A stretch of 64,000 nt of DNA from Streptomyces sp. NBC_01237 (GCF_035917275.1 NZ_CP108508.1:62001-126000), one strand, 5' to 3'; positions 1 to 7,672 are shown, numbered from the stretch's first letter. The notes: generated from the sequence alone by a model not told the origin. Numbers and translations are program-made.

Positions 1-336
1 CTCGCCCGCCTTGAGCTCCTCGATCGCGGCCCCCAGATCACCGTTGATGAGCGTGCTGTTCGCCCAGTCCTCCACGCTGGACAGCGTGGAGGAGACGACG
101 TACTTGGGCGAGTCATTGATCCACTTGGCGAAGCCGGCGTCCTCGCCGTCGGTCACTGTCGGCCAGTACCCGGCCCACTCGGTGAAGGTCGCCCGGCCCA
201 GCAGAATGGTGTCGGCCGTCTCCAGCGTCTTTCCCAGTGCCGCGCCCATCTCCTCGTCGAAGGCGAACTGCCACTCGTTCGGCGACTGGGCGACACCATC
301 GAGCGAGACGAACAGACCCGAAACGACCTTGCGCAT
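1..336 (-). CDS. RibD C-terminal/DHFR-like reductase, 3' end cut by window edge
   Basis: The visible 112 residues begin MRKVVSGLFVSLDGV and include the typical LLGRATFTEWAGYWP segment. This matches the N-terminal part of the stand-alone RibD_C (dihydrofolate reductase-like) family, which binds NADPH and is usually about 190 residues long, so the C-terminal half lies outside the window. The ATG at 336 follows a clear GGAGGA ribosome site (341-346). It is transcribed in the same direction as the AraC-type gene upstream (431-1150), with a gap of 94 bases, so co-transcription is plausible. The substrate cannot be told from sequence. The family call is firm; a physiological role is not. Confidence 0.85.
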   Translation of the reverse strand, partial: MRKVVSGLFVSLDGVAQSPNEWQFAFDEEMGAALGKTLETADTILLGRATFTEWAGYWPTVTDGEDAGFAKWINDSPKYVVSSTLSSVEDWANSTLINGDLGAAIEELKAGE

Positions 337-430
337 GATTCCTCCGTAATGAGTTCGGGGCCTCTGCCCGGTCCCGGCCGCATAGCGCTCCGGCCAGGGC
401 GGGCCGATCCCGTCGGCTGCGTCAGGAAGA

Positions 431-1150
431 CTATGCGGGCACCGGGGAGGTGGGCTTGTACAGAAGCGACAGCGGCTCCGCCCCGTCCGGAGCACTCAGC
501 TGAGTGGCAGTCCGGCCGATGAACCGGGTCAGGGACCGCGCCAGGTGCGGCTGGTCGAAATAGCCAAGCTGGTGCACGACGTCCTGCGCCGGCACCCCAT
601 CCTGGATCAGAACCGCCGCCTCGCGGGCACGGTGGATCTGCCGGATGGCACCCCGGGTGAGGCCCGTTGCCGCGACGAAACGCCGCTGGAGGGTCCGCTC
701 GGAGACATCGGGGGCCGCGCCGCTGAGCACCGCGGGCACGATCGGGTCGTAGTCCACGATGCCCTCGCGCACCATGCGCCGCACGAACACCTCCGCGTTG
801 TCGTAATCGGGCACGTGCCAGGCGGAACCCTTCAGCCACACGCAGCGCCGCGTCACGTCCGGGATCTCCACGCTGCCACCTACAAGCCGGCTGATCGGCA
901 CGTGAGGCATCGAGGTGCCGAGAGCGAAGCTGATACCGAAGAACGTGGCGTCCTCGGGAACGGGAGCCGGACAGGCCCTGGGCTCCGGGCCCAGCACGGC
1001 CGCCTGCGTCTGGCCGTCGTGCTCCCAGAAGACAAGCTCCCAATGCGACGCCGCGATCGACGTCATCCGACGGCCCTCGATGCTGCGGCTGCGCCATACC
1101 CTCTCGATGTACGGCAACTCCGACGGCCGACTCTCGATCTCCAGACCCAA
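431..1150 (-). CDS. AraC-family transcriptional regulator
   Basis: This 239-residue protein has a C-terminal AraC-type double helix-turn-helix (about residues 145-225). Recognisable pieces are SERTLQRRFVAATGLTRGA and the second-helix signature LGYFDQPHLARSLTRFIG. The N-terminal 140 residues show a GGS..IPDV.RRCVWLKG-like stretch typical of AraC regulators of the 'DUF6597-like' sensor type, but the ligand is unknown. It lies directly upstream of the RibD/DHFR-like gene on the same strand and is likely its regulator or operon partner. The start at 1150 was taken as the longest; later in-frame starts are possible. Confidence 0.85.
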   Translation of the reverse strand: MGLEIESRPSELPYIERVWRSRSIEGRRMTSIAASHWELVFWEHDGQTQAAVLGPEPRACPAPVPEDATFFGISFALGTSMPHVPISRLVGGSVEIPDVTRRCVWLKGSAWHVPDYDNAEVFVRRMVREGIVDYDPIVPAVLSGAAPDVSERTLQRRFVAATGLTRGAIRQIHRAREAAVLIQDGVPAQDVVHQLGYFDQPHLARSLTRFIGRTATQLSAPDGAEPLSLLYKPTSPVPA

Positions 1151-1219
1151 CCGGATCGCCCCCGTTCACCGCCGCCTGCACCGCCAGTGTGTCACGTCGC
1201 GCGGAAGCCCTTCCGGGAG

Positions 1220-1510
1220 TTAGCCGAACTCGGCGGGGTGTGTGGTCAGGCCGGTGTGCCCGCCTGGGAAGTGCTGGAGTTCCGTGCCGAGACGCTCGGC
1301 CATGAGAGCGGCCGGACGGCAGGACAACTCGCCGCGTGAGTCCTGGCCGCAGGCGAGTACGAGCCGGTCCGACAGCGCCTCCAGCCGGTGGATGTCCGGA
1401 GCGTAGGACATGAGGCTGGGCACGATGCGCCCGACGAAGTACGGCAGGTTGGCCATCGTCTGCTCGGCCCCGCGCCGTTGCGTGGGGCGGAAGCCTGATC
1501 CCGTTCTTCG
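1220..1510 (-). pseudogene. alpha/beta hydrolase, C-terminal fragment
   Basis: The open frame 1220-1456 (78 residues from an internal ATG) reads into upstream sequence in the same frame that still looks coding (GFRPTQRRGAEQTMANLPYF). Its end (HFPGGHTGLTTHPAEFG) matches the C-terminus of Streptomyces alpha/beta hydrolases, where the His precedes a short tail. The core with the nucleophile Ser and acid is absent, so this is a 5'-truncated remnant of about 95 codons. The region upstream belongs to a different broken gene. Family assignment is by recalled similarity only. Confidence 0.55.
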
Positions 1511-2070
1511 GTTCGGTGGTGACGTCGGCCTCTTTCAGACCTGCGGCGAACACGGCCATCGTCGGCATGAGCCCCTGTGTGCGGGACGTTGCCTGCACGC
1601 GCGCGATGAGCGCGCGGTGTTCGGAGGCGGTCGCGCAAGGGGGTCGTTGTCGGTGAGGCCCGTCGGGGTCCAGGTGCCGCGTTCGCGTACTTGCTGGCGT
1701 GCGAGGCGGGGCACGCCGTATGCGGGAAGTTTGACCTCGCCGGTGCTGGGCGTTCTGGTGATGACGCCCTCTGTCCAGGTCACGGTCCTGCCCTTGCCCG
1801 CGGAGCGCCGGTGCTGCACAGTGCCGTCGCAGTCGGGCAGGAGCGGGATCCTGTGGCCTGGCAGCTGGGGCACTGGATCCGGCCGCGGCATGCGGCGCAT
1901 GCGGCGTCGAGGGCGCCGCACTGCCCGCACGGGACGCGCTCGCGCCGAAGCACTCCGGCCGTCTCCGCTCGGCGGGACCGGGGGCCGCAGGTTTCGCCGG
2001 TACTGCCCTTGGCGGTGTGCGACCCGCCATTCGTAAGCTGGTCCATGACGCCCCGGACCTCGGGCGACAC
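1511..2070 (-). pseudogene. zinc-ribbon (CxxC repeat) protein remnant, frameshifted
   Basis: Reading leftwards from about 2070, one frame gives four CxxC-type knuckles (VPCGQCG, CAACRG, IQCPSCQ, then SCP). A second frame continues with DCDGTVQHRR and TRTPSTGEVKLPAYGV, and a third carries SEHRALIARVQATSR. This is the pattern of a DnaJ-type zinc-ribbon protein interrupted by at least two frameshifts. It abuts the hydrolase fragment, so two unrelated broken genes are joined near 1510. Function unknown; the decay is clear, exact borders are not. Confidence 0.4.
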
Positions 2071-2099
2071 CGCGAGCCAGGGAACTGGGGGGGGCAGAC

Positions 2100-2528
2100 A
2101 TGCGGAAGAGGCGCCCTCTCGGGGCGACCGGCTACTTCCTGATGGGCGGTGCGTGCCTGCTGATCGCCGTCGTGCTGGCGATGGGAGCTAGGCATGTGGT
2201 CCATCTGCTCCCGGTCGTCATCCTGGGCGTGCCGGGTGTGGTGCTGACATTCCGCGCGCCGGTGTTCGGCGTCCGTTACGGGCCGGACGGGCTGAGGTAC
2301 TCCGGGCTGCTCAACGCCCGCTCCCACGCGTGGACGGACATCCGGGAGGTTCGGCTGGCTGTCGTGTCGGGCGCGGTGTACTCGTCCGACGTCCCGGAGC
2401 TGGTGCTGGCCCCCGGCGGGACGGACCAGCTGCACATGCTGTCGGGACACAGCTTCGGCCGGGCCCGGAACAGGCGGGTCGTGCGGCTAGTCGCCGAGCT
2501 GGAGGCAGCACGCGCGGCCGCTTCCTGA
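2100..2528 (+). CDS. PH-domain membrane protein
   Basis: This is a 142-residue protein with two N-terminal transmembrane segments (about residues 10-30 and 33-52). They are followed by a soluble domain with the R(Y)GPDGLRYSGLLNAR..AWTDIREVRL pattern of the bacterial PH-like (bPH2/PH_6) domain of actinobacterial membrane proteins. A G-rich tract precedes the ATG. It stands alone between two decayed regions. The substrate or partner is unknown; the domain assignment is by pattern, the membrane topology is directly visible. Confidence 0.75.
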   Translation: MRKRRPLGATGYFLMGGACLLIAVVLAMGARHVVHLLPVVILGVPGVVLTFRAPVFGVRYGPDGLRYSGLLNARSHAWTDIREVRLAVVSGAVYSSDVPELVLAPGGTDQLHMLSGHSFGRARNRRVVRLVAELEAARAAAS

Positions 2529-2714
2529 CGCCGACGAAGCACGACCGGTTGTCCGCCGCTCCCGTGCCGGAGCGTGGTGCCCATCGCCCGGTGAGGACCG
2601 GGGCGCAGCCGCAGCCGAGCCTGGCGTTGCTCACTCCCGTGGCGAGCTCCGCTCATGCGCATTTGCCGTGCTGACGGACCTGGCTCTCGCTGTCCGGGCC
2701 AGCGGCGCCGCCCA

Positions 2715-2787
2715 GGCCCTACACGCACTTGAGTGCGATGCCGCGGGCTCTTGAGCTGCGGCATCGCACTGGCGTGCGTGCAGGGCC
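2715..2787. repeat. interrupted inverted repeat, possible bidirectional terminator
   Basis: The outer arms GGCCCTACACGCAC and GTGCGTGCAGGGCC and the inner arms GTGCGATGCCGC and GCGGCATCGCAC pair around a central CTCTTGAG-containing loop. The right arm and its flank recur, diverged, at 7614-7657. Confidence 0.7.
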
Positions 2788-2882
2788 TGGGGTCTTCGGG
2801 CCGCTCCCCTCCGCCAACTACGGCACGCCGCACTCCGAGGTCGCCGCCCCGACGCCCGCCGGGTCGTGAGGCATGGGCGACT

Positions 2883-2928
2883 CACACGCACCTCGCGTGT
2901 GGGTACCCGGCGATACCGTCGGGTACCC
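2883..2928 (-). terminator. hairpins downstream of the peptidoglycan-binding gene
   Basis: CACACGC/GCGTGTG forms a 7-bp stem (2883-2901). It is followed by two copies of the palindrome GGGTACCC (2901-2908 and 2921-2928), all within 65 bases of the stop codon of the minus-strand gene ending at 2945. There is no T-tract, as is usual for Streptomyces terminators. Confidence 0.5.
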
Positions 2929-2944
2929 GTTGTCCGTCGTCAGG

Positions 2945-3304
2945 TCAGCGCAGGGCACGCCAGGTGTTAGTGCCTACCTTCCCGTCCGTAACCAGGCCGC
3001 CGTACCAGTCCTGGAACTGCCGGACGGCCCCTTCCGTGTTGGCGCCGAAATTGCCGTCGACGCCCTCAGAGCCGACGCTGAAGCCCCAGAAGATCAGCAG
3101 GCACTGGACTTCCTTGACGCGGTTTCCCGTGTTTCCGCGGACCGTGAGAGCAGTGCCGCTGTAGTAGCCGCAGCCAATTGCCGAGTACTCGGCCCCCTGC
3201 TGCGTGCCGGTGGTCGGTGTGGCGGCTGCGGCGGTGCCGGCCGTGAGTCCGGCCACCATGGTGGCGGCGGCCAAAGCGGTGAATATCTTGCGTCGGTTGA
3301 ACAT
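2945..3304 (-). CDS. secreted peptidoglycan-binding domain protein
   Basis: This is a 119-residue secreted protein. A signal peptide MFNRRKIFTALAAATMVAGL with likely cleavage after TAAAA (about residue 28) is followed by one PG_binding_1 repeat (residues 45-118). The repeat has the G..G..V..VQ.LL...G/F.VG..GVDG.FG..TE.AVR.FQ pattern and the closing GKVGTNTWRAL. Such domains bind cell-wall peptidoglycan; no catalytic domain is attached, so it is a stand-alone wall-binding or decoy protein. Two Cys (CGYYSG and VQCLL) could form a disulfide. It is monocistronic, with terminator-like hairpins downstream. Confidence 0.9.
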   Translation of the reverse strand: MFNRRKIFTALAAATMVAGLTAGTAAAATPTTGTQQGAEYSAIGCGYYSGTALTVRGNTGNRVKEVQCLLIFWGFSVGSEGVDGNFGANTEGAVRQFQDWYGGLVTDGKVGTNTWRALR

Positions 3305-3517
3305 GAGCGAGCATTCCCCCTAGCTAGGTGAGTGATCCAGGCCGGACGAGACTCCGGCCGTACATGGCGCGGCAGCAAAGCGATCTCGGGCACGAGGGGG
3401 CCCACCGCTGGGTTGCTTCATGACTCGGCGTTCGCCCCTCTTCGCCCTGATCTCCAGGTGCACGGGACAGCCTGTCACCGGCCGTCCGGGCAGTCGTTGT
3501 CAGCGCACGCCAGACTC

Positions 3518-4507
3518 TTAGCGAGGCGCGCCAGCCTGGTCGCCGAGGGAGAGGGCACGGTAGTCGCGGGGCGGCAGACCGTAGGCGGCGCAGAACGCTC
3601 TGGTGAAGTCCCCCGGCCGGAGATATCCCCAACGGGCTGCGACGGCGCGGATCGGCTGCGTACTCAGCCGGGGGTCCTCCAACTCACGGCGGGCGTGTTC
3701 CAGGCGCTGCCCGCGGATGAACGCGGCCACTGTGGTGCCCTGCTGCTGGAAGAGACGCTGCAAGGAGCGTAGGGAGACGTGGTGCGCGGCGGCTACCGTC
3801 GACGGGTCCAGTTCCGGGTCGCCCAGATTGCGAAGAATGAAGCTGCGGGCACGCTTGAGCAGCACGCTCTCGCGAACTTCCGGCGGCACGCCGGCGGAGG
3901 AACCCGAAGTCTCGGCGACGAGGACGGCGGCGAGGTCCAGCGCGGCAGCTCCCAGACGCGTGCCCTCCTCAGGTCCATAGTCCGTGGCGCTGGTGGACAG
4001 ATGGGTGATCAGCTGCACGAGCAGCCGACCGACTTCCGGCGAACCGTGCAGACGCCGAGGAAGGCAACGACCGGCGAACCCGCCATGCAGCGGCAACAGG
4101 GAATGCGGGATCACCAAGTCAACAGCCTTCACTGCACCGGACGCCGCTTCGCGGTGCCCCTGATAGGGGCGGGAACTGCTGAACAGGAGCAGGCCCCCTG
4201 GCGCGCCTACGGCTTCCTGGGCACCGTCGCTGAGGACCATCCTTCCCCGCACCACGCACGACAGGTGCACCACCTCCGGGTCCGAGCGCGCAATGTGCTT
4301 CCGGCTGCGTACGGCCTGCACAGGAGGGCATCCGTAGGCGGACAGCTGCAGCGGTCCCAACCGCAGCAGGCGCATGGTGGCGGGGAAATCAGCCGTGTGC
4401 TCGGTCCGTATGTCATGCGGAGAATGACTCTCGCACGCCATGTCGCGCCAGCACTCGAACCGCTCCCCGGCCGGCAGATCCTGATTCTCGAAGACCGTCT
4501 CTATCAA
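3518..4507 (-). CDS. AraC-family regulator with N-terminal AraC-binding (cupin-like) domain
   Basis: The 329-residue protein is the usual length for the 'AraC_binding_2' type (AraC regulators of the FeaR/NitR-like group). The N-terminal FENQDLPAGERFECWRDM motif is characteristic of that sensor domain. The C-terminal HTH spans about residues 220-320 (VSLRSLQRLFQQQGTTVAAF, then RWGYLRPGDFTRAFCAAYG). It starts at ATG 4507, 39 bases downstream of the end of a decayed small gene on the same strand. The target genes are not evident; it is not next to a metabolic operon. Confidence 0.85.
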   Translation of the reverse strand: MIETVFENQDLPAGERFECWRDMACESHSPHDIRTEHTADFPATMRLLRLGPLQLSAYGCPPVQAVRSRKHIARSDPEVVHLSCVVRGRMVLSDGAQEAVGAPGGLLLFSSSRPYQGHREAASGAVKAVDLVIPHSLLPLHGGFAGRCLPRRLHGSPEVGRLLVQLITHLSTSATDYGPEEGTRLGAAALDLAAVLVAETSGSSAGVPPEVRESVLLKRARSFILRNLGDPELDPSTVAAAHHVSLRSLQRLFQQQGTTVAAFIRGQRLEHARRELEDPRLSTQPIRAVAARWGYLRPGDFTRAFCAAYGLPPRDYRALSLGDQAGAPR

Positions 4508-4545
4508 CCTTGCCTCCTGCGCGATCGATGCGGTCCGGCCAGCGA

Positions 4546-4871
4546 TCAGGCGATGTCCTCGTAATCGGGCAGGACACGCGTCGAGGCCGGGACCCGCACC
4601 CAGATCTCCGCATCGGCCGGCACCACAGCGACGCCCGCCTCACCAGCCGCCGCAGCGACGTCACGGACCGCGTCCGGAGTCAGCCGTCAGTCCCGGGTCA
4701 TATACCCAGCCGGGCACGTGACCCACGCATCCTCGCCGCGCGCACTCAGGTTCAGATCCGTACGGGCGTCACACACGGCACAGCACCGGCATCCGCGAGC
4801 AGTGCCCCGGAGTGGACTCGACATAGACCGCCCGTACCGGCCAACCGCACATCACACTGCGCCATATCCAT
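4546..4871 (-). pseudogene. small Cys-containing protein, broken by a frameshift and an in-frame stop
   Basis: A good start (GGGGGAGAGGCTCAG then ATG at 4871) opens MDMAQCDVRLAG. After about 33 codons the coding sense moves to a second frame (CCAVCDARTDLNLSARG), which meets TGA at 4687-4689. The same frame then continues with clear coding character to a stop at 4546, ending RVLPDYEDIA. Together they would make one protein of roughly 108 residues with a CxxC-like knuckle. One frameshift plus one nonsense codon means it is decayed, unless the tail is separately started. Family unknown. Confidence 0.45.
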
Positions 4872-5220
4872 CTGAGCCTCTCCCCCAGTCCGGTGTCCTG
4901 TCCATCCTCGCGGTGCCACACCGCCCCGCGCTACACCCGGCACGCATAGGTCACGACAACCCGCCCCGACCGGGCGGGCGCCGCTCCATGTCCGCCCCAG
5001 TCCCTGACTCCCTTCAACCCGAGAGAGGCACACCACGCCCCCGTTGCCGGGGGCTTCGTGCTTCCCGAGCGAATGAACGTGCCCTGTCCCGGCCTCGGTT
5101 GGGGCAGGGCACGTTCGCCGATGGTGAGGTAGTTCCGCTGAGTTCCTTCAATACTGAACATGGTCCTCCTCGCTTCGTTGACCTCCTGTGCATGTCAACG
5201 CTGCCGACAGAAGGAACCCC
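4872..5220. other. intergenic region with a strong hairpin
   Basis: No convincing gene is present. The region carries the 5075-5116 hairpin and the probable promoters of the genes on both sides. Confidence 0.5.
5075..5116. terminator. strong hairpin, 16-bp stem
   Basis: The arms GAACGTGCCCTGTCCC (5075-5090) and GGGGCAGGGCACGTTC (5101-5116) pair with one G:T around a 10-base loop. There is no gene immediately before it on the plus strand. It could end transcription from either side or protect the 5' leader of the gene at 5221. Confidence 0.65.
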
Positions 5221-5678
5221 GTGATCAAGCGTCGCCCCCCTCACGCGAATAGGCACCGTTGCAGGCGCCCTCTCCGCCGCCCTCCTTCTCACCGTGACCC
5301 AGGCATCCGCCGCCTCGGCCGAAACCGAGCGTGCCACCGCCACCACTGGCCCTACCGGCGACGGCTGGGAGTGCTCCCCCCCACTACAGCGACCAGAGGG
5401 CCCAGGTCCGCTACGAGGGCGTCGGCGACTGGTTCCACGTCATGGAGGGGGTATCGGACGGCTACTCCGCAGTCGCCCAGTGGGAAACCATCGACCCCCA
5501 AAACAGAGTCACCCGTTGGGGCTTCATCTACAACGCTGACGGTTCCGCCACCACCCGTTTCAAGAACAAGGACTTCGCGGAGAGCGACGACATCCGCTTC
5601 CGCGCCTGCCTCGGGCACTGGTCTACGAAGCTGATCGACGCGGGCACGTGTGCTGCCTGGCGGACCCTGGGCACCTGA
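5221..5678 (+). pseudogene. small secreted protein interrupted by two compensating C-run indels
   Basis: A GTG at 5221 opens VIKRRP, but the signal-peptide hydrophobic core (GTVAGALSAALLLTVTQASA) lies in another frame reached by removing one C from a six-C run. After GDGWECSP a seven-C run shifts the frame again into HYSDQRAQVRYEGVGDWF. The protein then reads on to TCAAWRTLGT and a stop at 5678. Corrected, it is a secreted protein of about 150 residues with a signal peptide ending near ASAASA. Function is not recognised. Both breaks are in homopolymers, so a sequencing error is as likely as decay. Confidence 0.6.
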
Positions 5679-5805
5679 CGATCACAACGGCACTCCGGTC
5701 CGCTCCAACCGAGCGGGTCACCCCTGCCACCGGTGCCGCGTACACCTGGTTCCCCCGCGAGTGTGTGGACGCCCTGGCGTGCTCGGGGCGGAGGGCGGCC
5801 CGGTG

Positions 5806-5961
5806 ATGGCGCCGACGCGGCAGCGGACCGCAGTCCCGCCCCCGGAGCTTGCGTATCTGGCGTATCTGGGGCACACCCTGGCGTGCGCCACCTGCCGTAC
5901 GGGGGCGCAGTGCGCGACCGTCATACGGCTCGGCCGCGCGTGGAAGAAGGTACGCCGATGA
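5806..5961 (+). CDS. tiny Cys-containing protein of unknown function
   Basis: This is a 51-residue protein starting at ATG 5806 behind a GGAGGGCGG site, with one CATC/TC knuckle (ACATCRTGAQC) and a basic tail (RAWKKVRR). Its stop overlaps the next start (ATGA at 5958-5961), which is typical of translational coupling. It is the first of four tandem small genes that resemble the cargo of actinobacterial integrative elements and phages. Confidence 0.6.
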   Translation: MAPTRQRTAVPPPELAYLAYLGHTLACATCRTGAQCATVIRLGRAWKKVRR

Positions 5962-6137
5962 ACACGCCCATCGGGTACGGGTACTGCTGGGCCGAGAACC
6001 CCGGCACGTACGCCCGATGCACCCAGCCACCCGGCCACACCGGACCCCACTACGACCGGCGTGCCCCCAGCGACCAACGGGAATGGCCGAACACCCCGGC
6101 CCCTCCCCCGGACGGCACGGGGAGGGGGCCCGAGTGA
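5958..6137 (+). CDS. small protein of unknown function, Pro-rich tail
   Basis: A 59-residue protein (MNTPIGYGYCWAENPG start) with two Cys, a CTQPPGHTGPHYDRR segment of the kind seen in small actinobacterial phage or ICE proteins, and a Pro/Gly-rich tail. It overlaps its upstream neighbour by four bases and its downstream neighbour by four (GTGA at 6134-6137), so the cluster is translated as a coupled unit. Confidence 0.6.
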   Translation: MNTPIGYGYCWAENPGTYARCTQPPGHTGPHYDRRAPSDQREWPNTPAPPPDGTGRGPE

Positions 6138-6427
6138 AGTGCCACCACAGCGGCGGCGTCCACGACTTCGCGAACGAGACCGACAGCATGGCCCGGTGCC
6201 CCGAACACGGGATCACCCTCCTGTGGCACGGCCAACCGGTCACGAACACCGAACTGGCCCAAGCGGCAGCCGCCGGGGCCCGGCTCGATGACGTCCTGGC
6301 CCTGGCCGAGCAGCTCTGCGGCGACACACACAGCACCTCCTGCCGCGCAGCACGGCAACCCCACCTCGCCGACGGCCACGGCCACTGCCGGCGTCCCGAC
6401 TGCGCCTGCCCCTGCCACACCACCTGA
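6134..6427 (+). CDS. Cys/His-rich small protein, probable metal binder
   Basis: The protein has 97 residues from GTG 6134. Cys and His are spaced as KCHHSG, ARCPEHG, LCGDTHSTSC and HCRRPDCACPCHTT, giving at least two candidate zinc sites. The internal segment AQAAAAGARLDDVLALAEQL is helical. No known family is recognised. It is the third gene of the coupled cluster. Confidence 0.65.
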   Translation: MKCHHSGGVHDFANETDSMARCPEHGITLLWHGQPVTNTELAQAAAAGARLDDVLALAEQLCGDTHSTSCRAARQPHLADGHGHCRRPDCACPCHTT

Positions 6428-6438
6428 ACGGAACCACG

Positions 6439-6555
6439 ATGACCAGCGCGACGCTTCCCGCCCCGACCGCGAACGACGAAGGCGGGCAGGGCTGCTCCGG
6501 ATGCGGCACCACGAAAGGTGGCTGCCACGACCCGAACCGGCACGGACTCCGGTGA
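6439..6555 (+). CDS. tiny Cys-rich protein
   Basis: The reading frame ATG 6439 to TGA 6555 encodes 38 residues with the knuckle GCSGCGTTKGGC near its C-terminus. It follows the 97-residue gene by 11 bases on the same strand and ends 10 bases before the convergent XRE gene. Coding character and context support it; the short length keeps confidence moderate. Confidence 0.5.
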   Translation: MTSATLPAPTANDEGGQGCSGCGTTKGGCHDPNRHGLR

Positions 6556-6564
6556 CCGGCCGGG

Positions 6565-7002
6565 CTACTTCCGGACGAAGTCGGCGAGATCTGTGCCCAG
6601 GGCGTCGGCAATGAGGATGAGGCTGTCGATCAGCGCGGCCGAGGGGCCCATCTCGATCCGGTTGTACGTGGCCCGGTCCATCCCGATGCGCAGGGCTACC
6701 TGCTCCTGCGTCAGGCCAGTGGTGAGCCGGGCTGCGCGGATGCGGTCTCCGATGGCCCGGCGGCGGGTGAGTACCCAGTCGGGTGGAGCATTCGAACCGC
6801 CGACATCTGCTTTGTAAGTGCGGATGTCGGTGTCCGAGGGCGCGGCGTCGCCCTTCTGGATCCTGCTCGTCTTCGCCAGATGCCAGCCGAACCGGGCGGA
6901 GAGTTCGCGCCCGGTGAGGCCAGCGTCCTTGCGCAGGTGCGTGAGCCGCACGGCGAGCGCTTCACGGGCGGCCTGCGCGCTGGAGGAGGGAGAGACGGTC
7001 AC
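6565..7002 (-). CDS. XRE-type regulator, chimeric (two HTH halves joined)
   Basis: This is a 145-residue protein. Residues 12-60 match the N-terminus of the common Streptomyces XRE/DUF5753 regulators (LRKDAGLTGRELSARFGWHL). Residues 78-145 form a second, different XRE helix-turn-helix (LTTGLTQEQVALRIGMDRAT). The linker YKADVGGSNAPPDW is encoded by tRNA-like sequence. The DUF5753 sensor half normally present (protein of about 280 residues) is missing. It sits downstream of DUF6879, as the first half predicts. It is best read as a fusion made by recombination; whether it is functional is open. Confidence 0.7.
   Translation of the reverse strand: MTVSPSSSAQAAREALAVRLTHLRKDAGLTGRELSARFGWHLAKTSRIQKGDAAPSDTDIRTYKADVGGSNAPPDWVLTRRRAIGDRIRAARLTTGLTQEQVALRIGMDRATYNRIEMGPSAALIDSLILIADALGTDLADFVRK
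6784..6830 (-). other. tRNA 3'-half-like segment inside the XRE gene, candidate attachment site
   Basis: Read on the minus strand this holds ACTTACAAAGCAGATGTC followed by GGCGGTTCGAATGC. That is the look of an anticodon-loop to T-loop stretch (GGTTCGAAT is a T-arm signature). The same segment contains a 10-bp inverted repeat, CGACATCTGC/GCGGATGTCG, around TTTGTAAGT. No full cloverleaf is present. It lies at the seam between the two HTH halves, which suggests an integration or excision crossover. Confidence 0.4.
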
Positions 7003-7009
7003 GGGCTGT

Positions 7010-7561
7010 TCAGAGGGCCTGGAGGGTGTCCTTCTCGTGAGGGATGCCGCGCTCCCACACCGTCTCGAACGCCGTGGTGCACAGCGCGGCCGCGGCCCGG
7101 TCGTCGGTGCGCTCTTTGCCGTCCGCTACCCAGTCACCGGTTCCGGTGAAGTGGTGGAACTGCACGAGCGTCCCGTCCAGGAGCCAGAAGTCGTTGCCGG
7201 GCAGCGGGATGTCGGAGGCGTGGCGGCGGGGAAGCCAGCGGACGTCCTCCCCGGCCTGGAGGTTGAGCGGGGTGATGGCGTGCTCGTAGCGGATGTAGTC
7301 GGTGACCGGCTCGGAGACGATCCGCGCCCGGCGCATCGCCACGACGCGGGCAACCGCGTCTTGAACGAGCGGCATCCGCTGCGGCCAGAACGAGCGGCCC
7401 GGGTCGAAGGTCGGGATGCCGGTGCGCAGGAACGTCGCGTAGTCGTCCGTCTCATCGCCCACCGCGTACTGGTCGCGCATCTCCAGGTGGACCGCCGTGC
7501 GGTGGGTGTTGGCGGGCAGCTCGGCGAGCGTCGCGCTGTTCAGCAGCTCGTTCCGCCGCAT
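7010..7561 (-). CDS. DUF6879 family protein
   Basis: A 183-residue protein with the family signature EMRDQYA, RRARIVSEPVTDYIRYE, VRWLPRRHASDIPLPGNDFW and HHFTGTGDW. In Streptomyces this family is found next to XRE/DUF5753 and DUF397 genes as a conserved pair of unknown biochemical role. Here it ends 7 bases before the chimeric XRE gene in the same direction, so the pair is one operon. It appears intact and of normal length. Confidence 0.85.
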   Translation of the reverse strand: MRRNELLNSATLAELPANTHRTAVHLEMRDQYAVGDETDDYATFLRTGIPTFDPGRSFWPQRMPLVQDAVARVVAMRRARIVSEPVTDYIRYEHAITPLNLQAGEDVRWLPRRHASDIPLPGNDFWLLDGTLVQFHHFTGTGDWVADGKERTDDRAAAALCTTAFETVWERGIPHEKDTLQAL

Positions 7562-7613
7562 CGCACGCCTCCCTCACGATCGACACCGTGTGAGGTCGTG
7601 GGCCTGGGTGCGG

Positions 7614-7657
7614 TGGCATCGCACTGGTGTGCGTGTAGGCCCTGAGATCTTGGGGCC
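7614..7657. repeat. second copy of the 2759-2801 sequence
   Basis: It shares GCATCGCACTGG, GTGCGTG and a closing GGGCC with 2759-2801 at roughly four bases in five, and both copies are followed by a similar AACTACG stretch. It is not part of any gene. Confidence 0.5.
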
Positions 7658-7672
7658 GGTCTTCCGACCGAA

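Larger units (their letters stand above)
2529..2944. other. intergenic region with a large inverted repeat, no convincing gene
   Basis: No reading frame here looks like a real protein in either direction. The stretch holds the long inverted repeat at 2715-2787, a short sequence shared with 7614-7657, and the hairpins downstream of the peptidoglycan-binding gene. Confidence 0.6.

Noticed and set aside
153..2450. 765-codon open frame on the minus strand
   Set aside because: It runs through the AraC gene, two pseudogenes and the plus-strand PH-domain gene and is Arg/Pro/Gly-rich without any domain. It is a GC-rich shadow.
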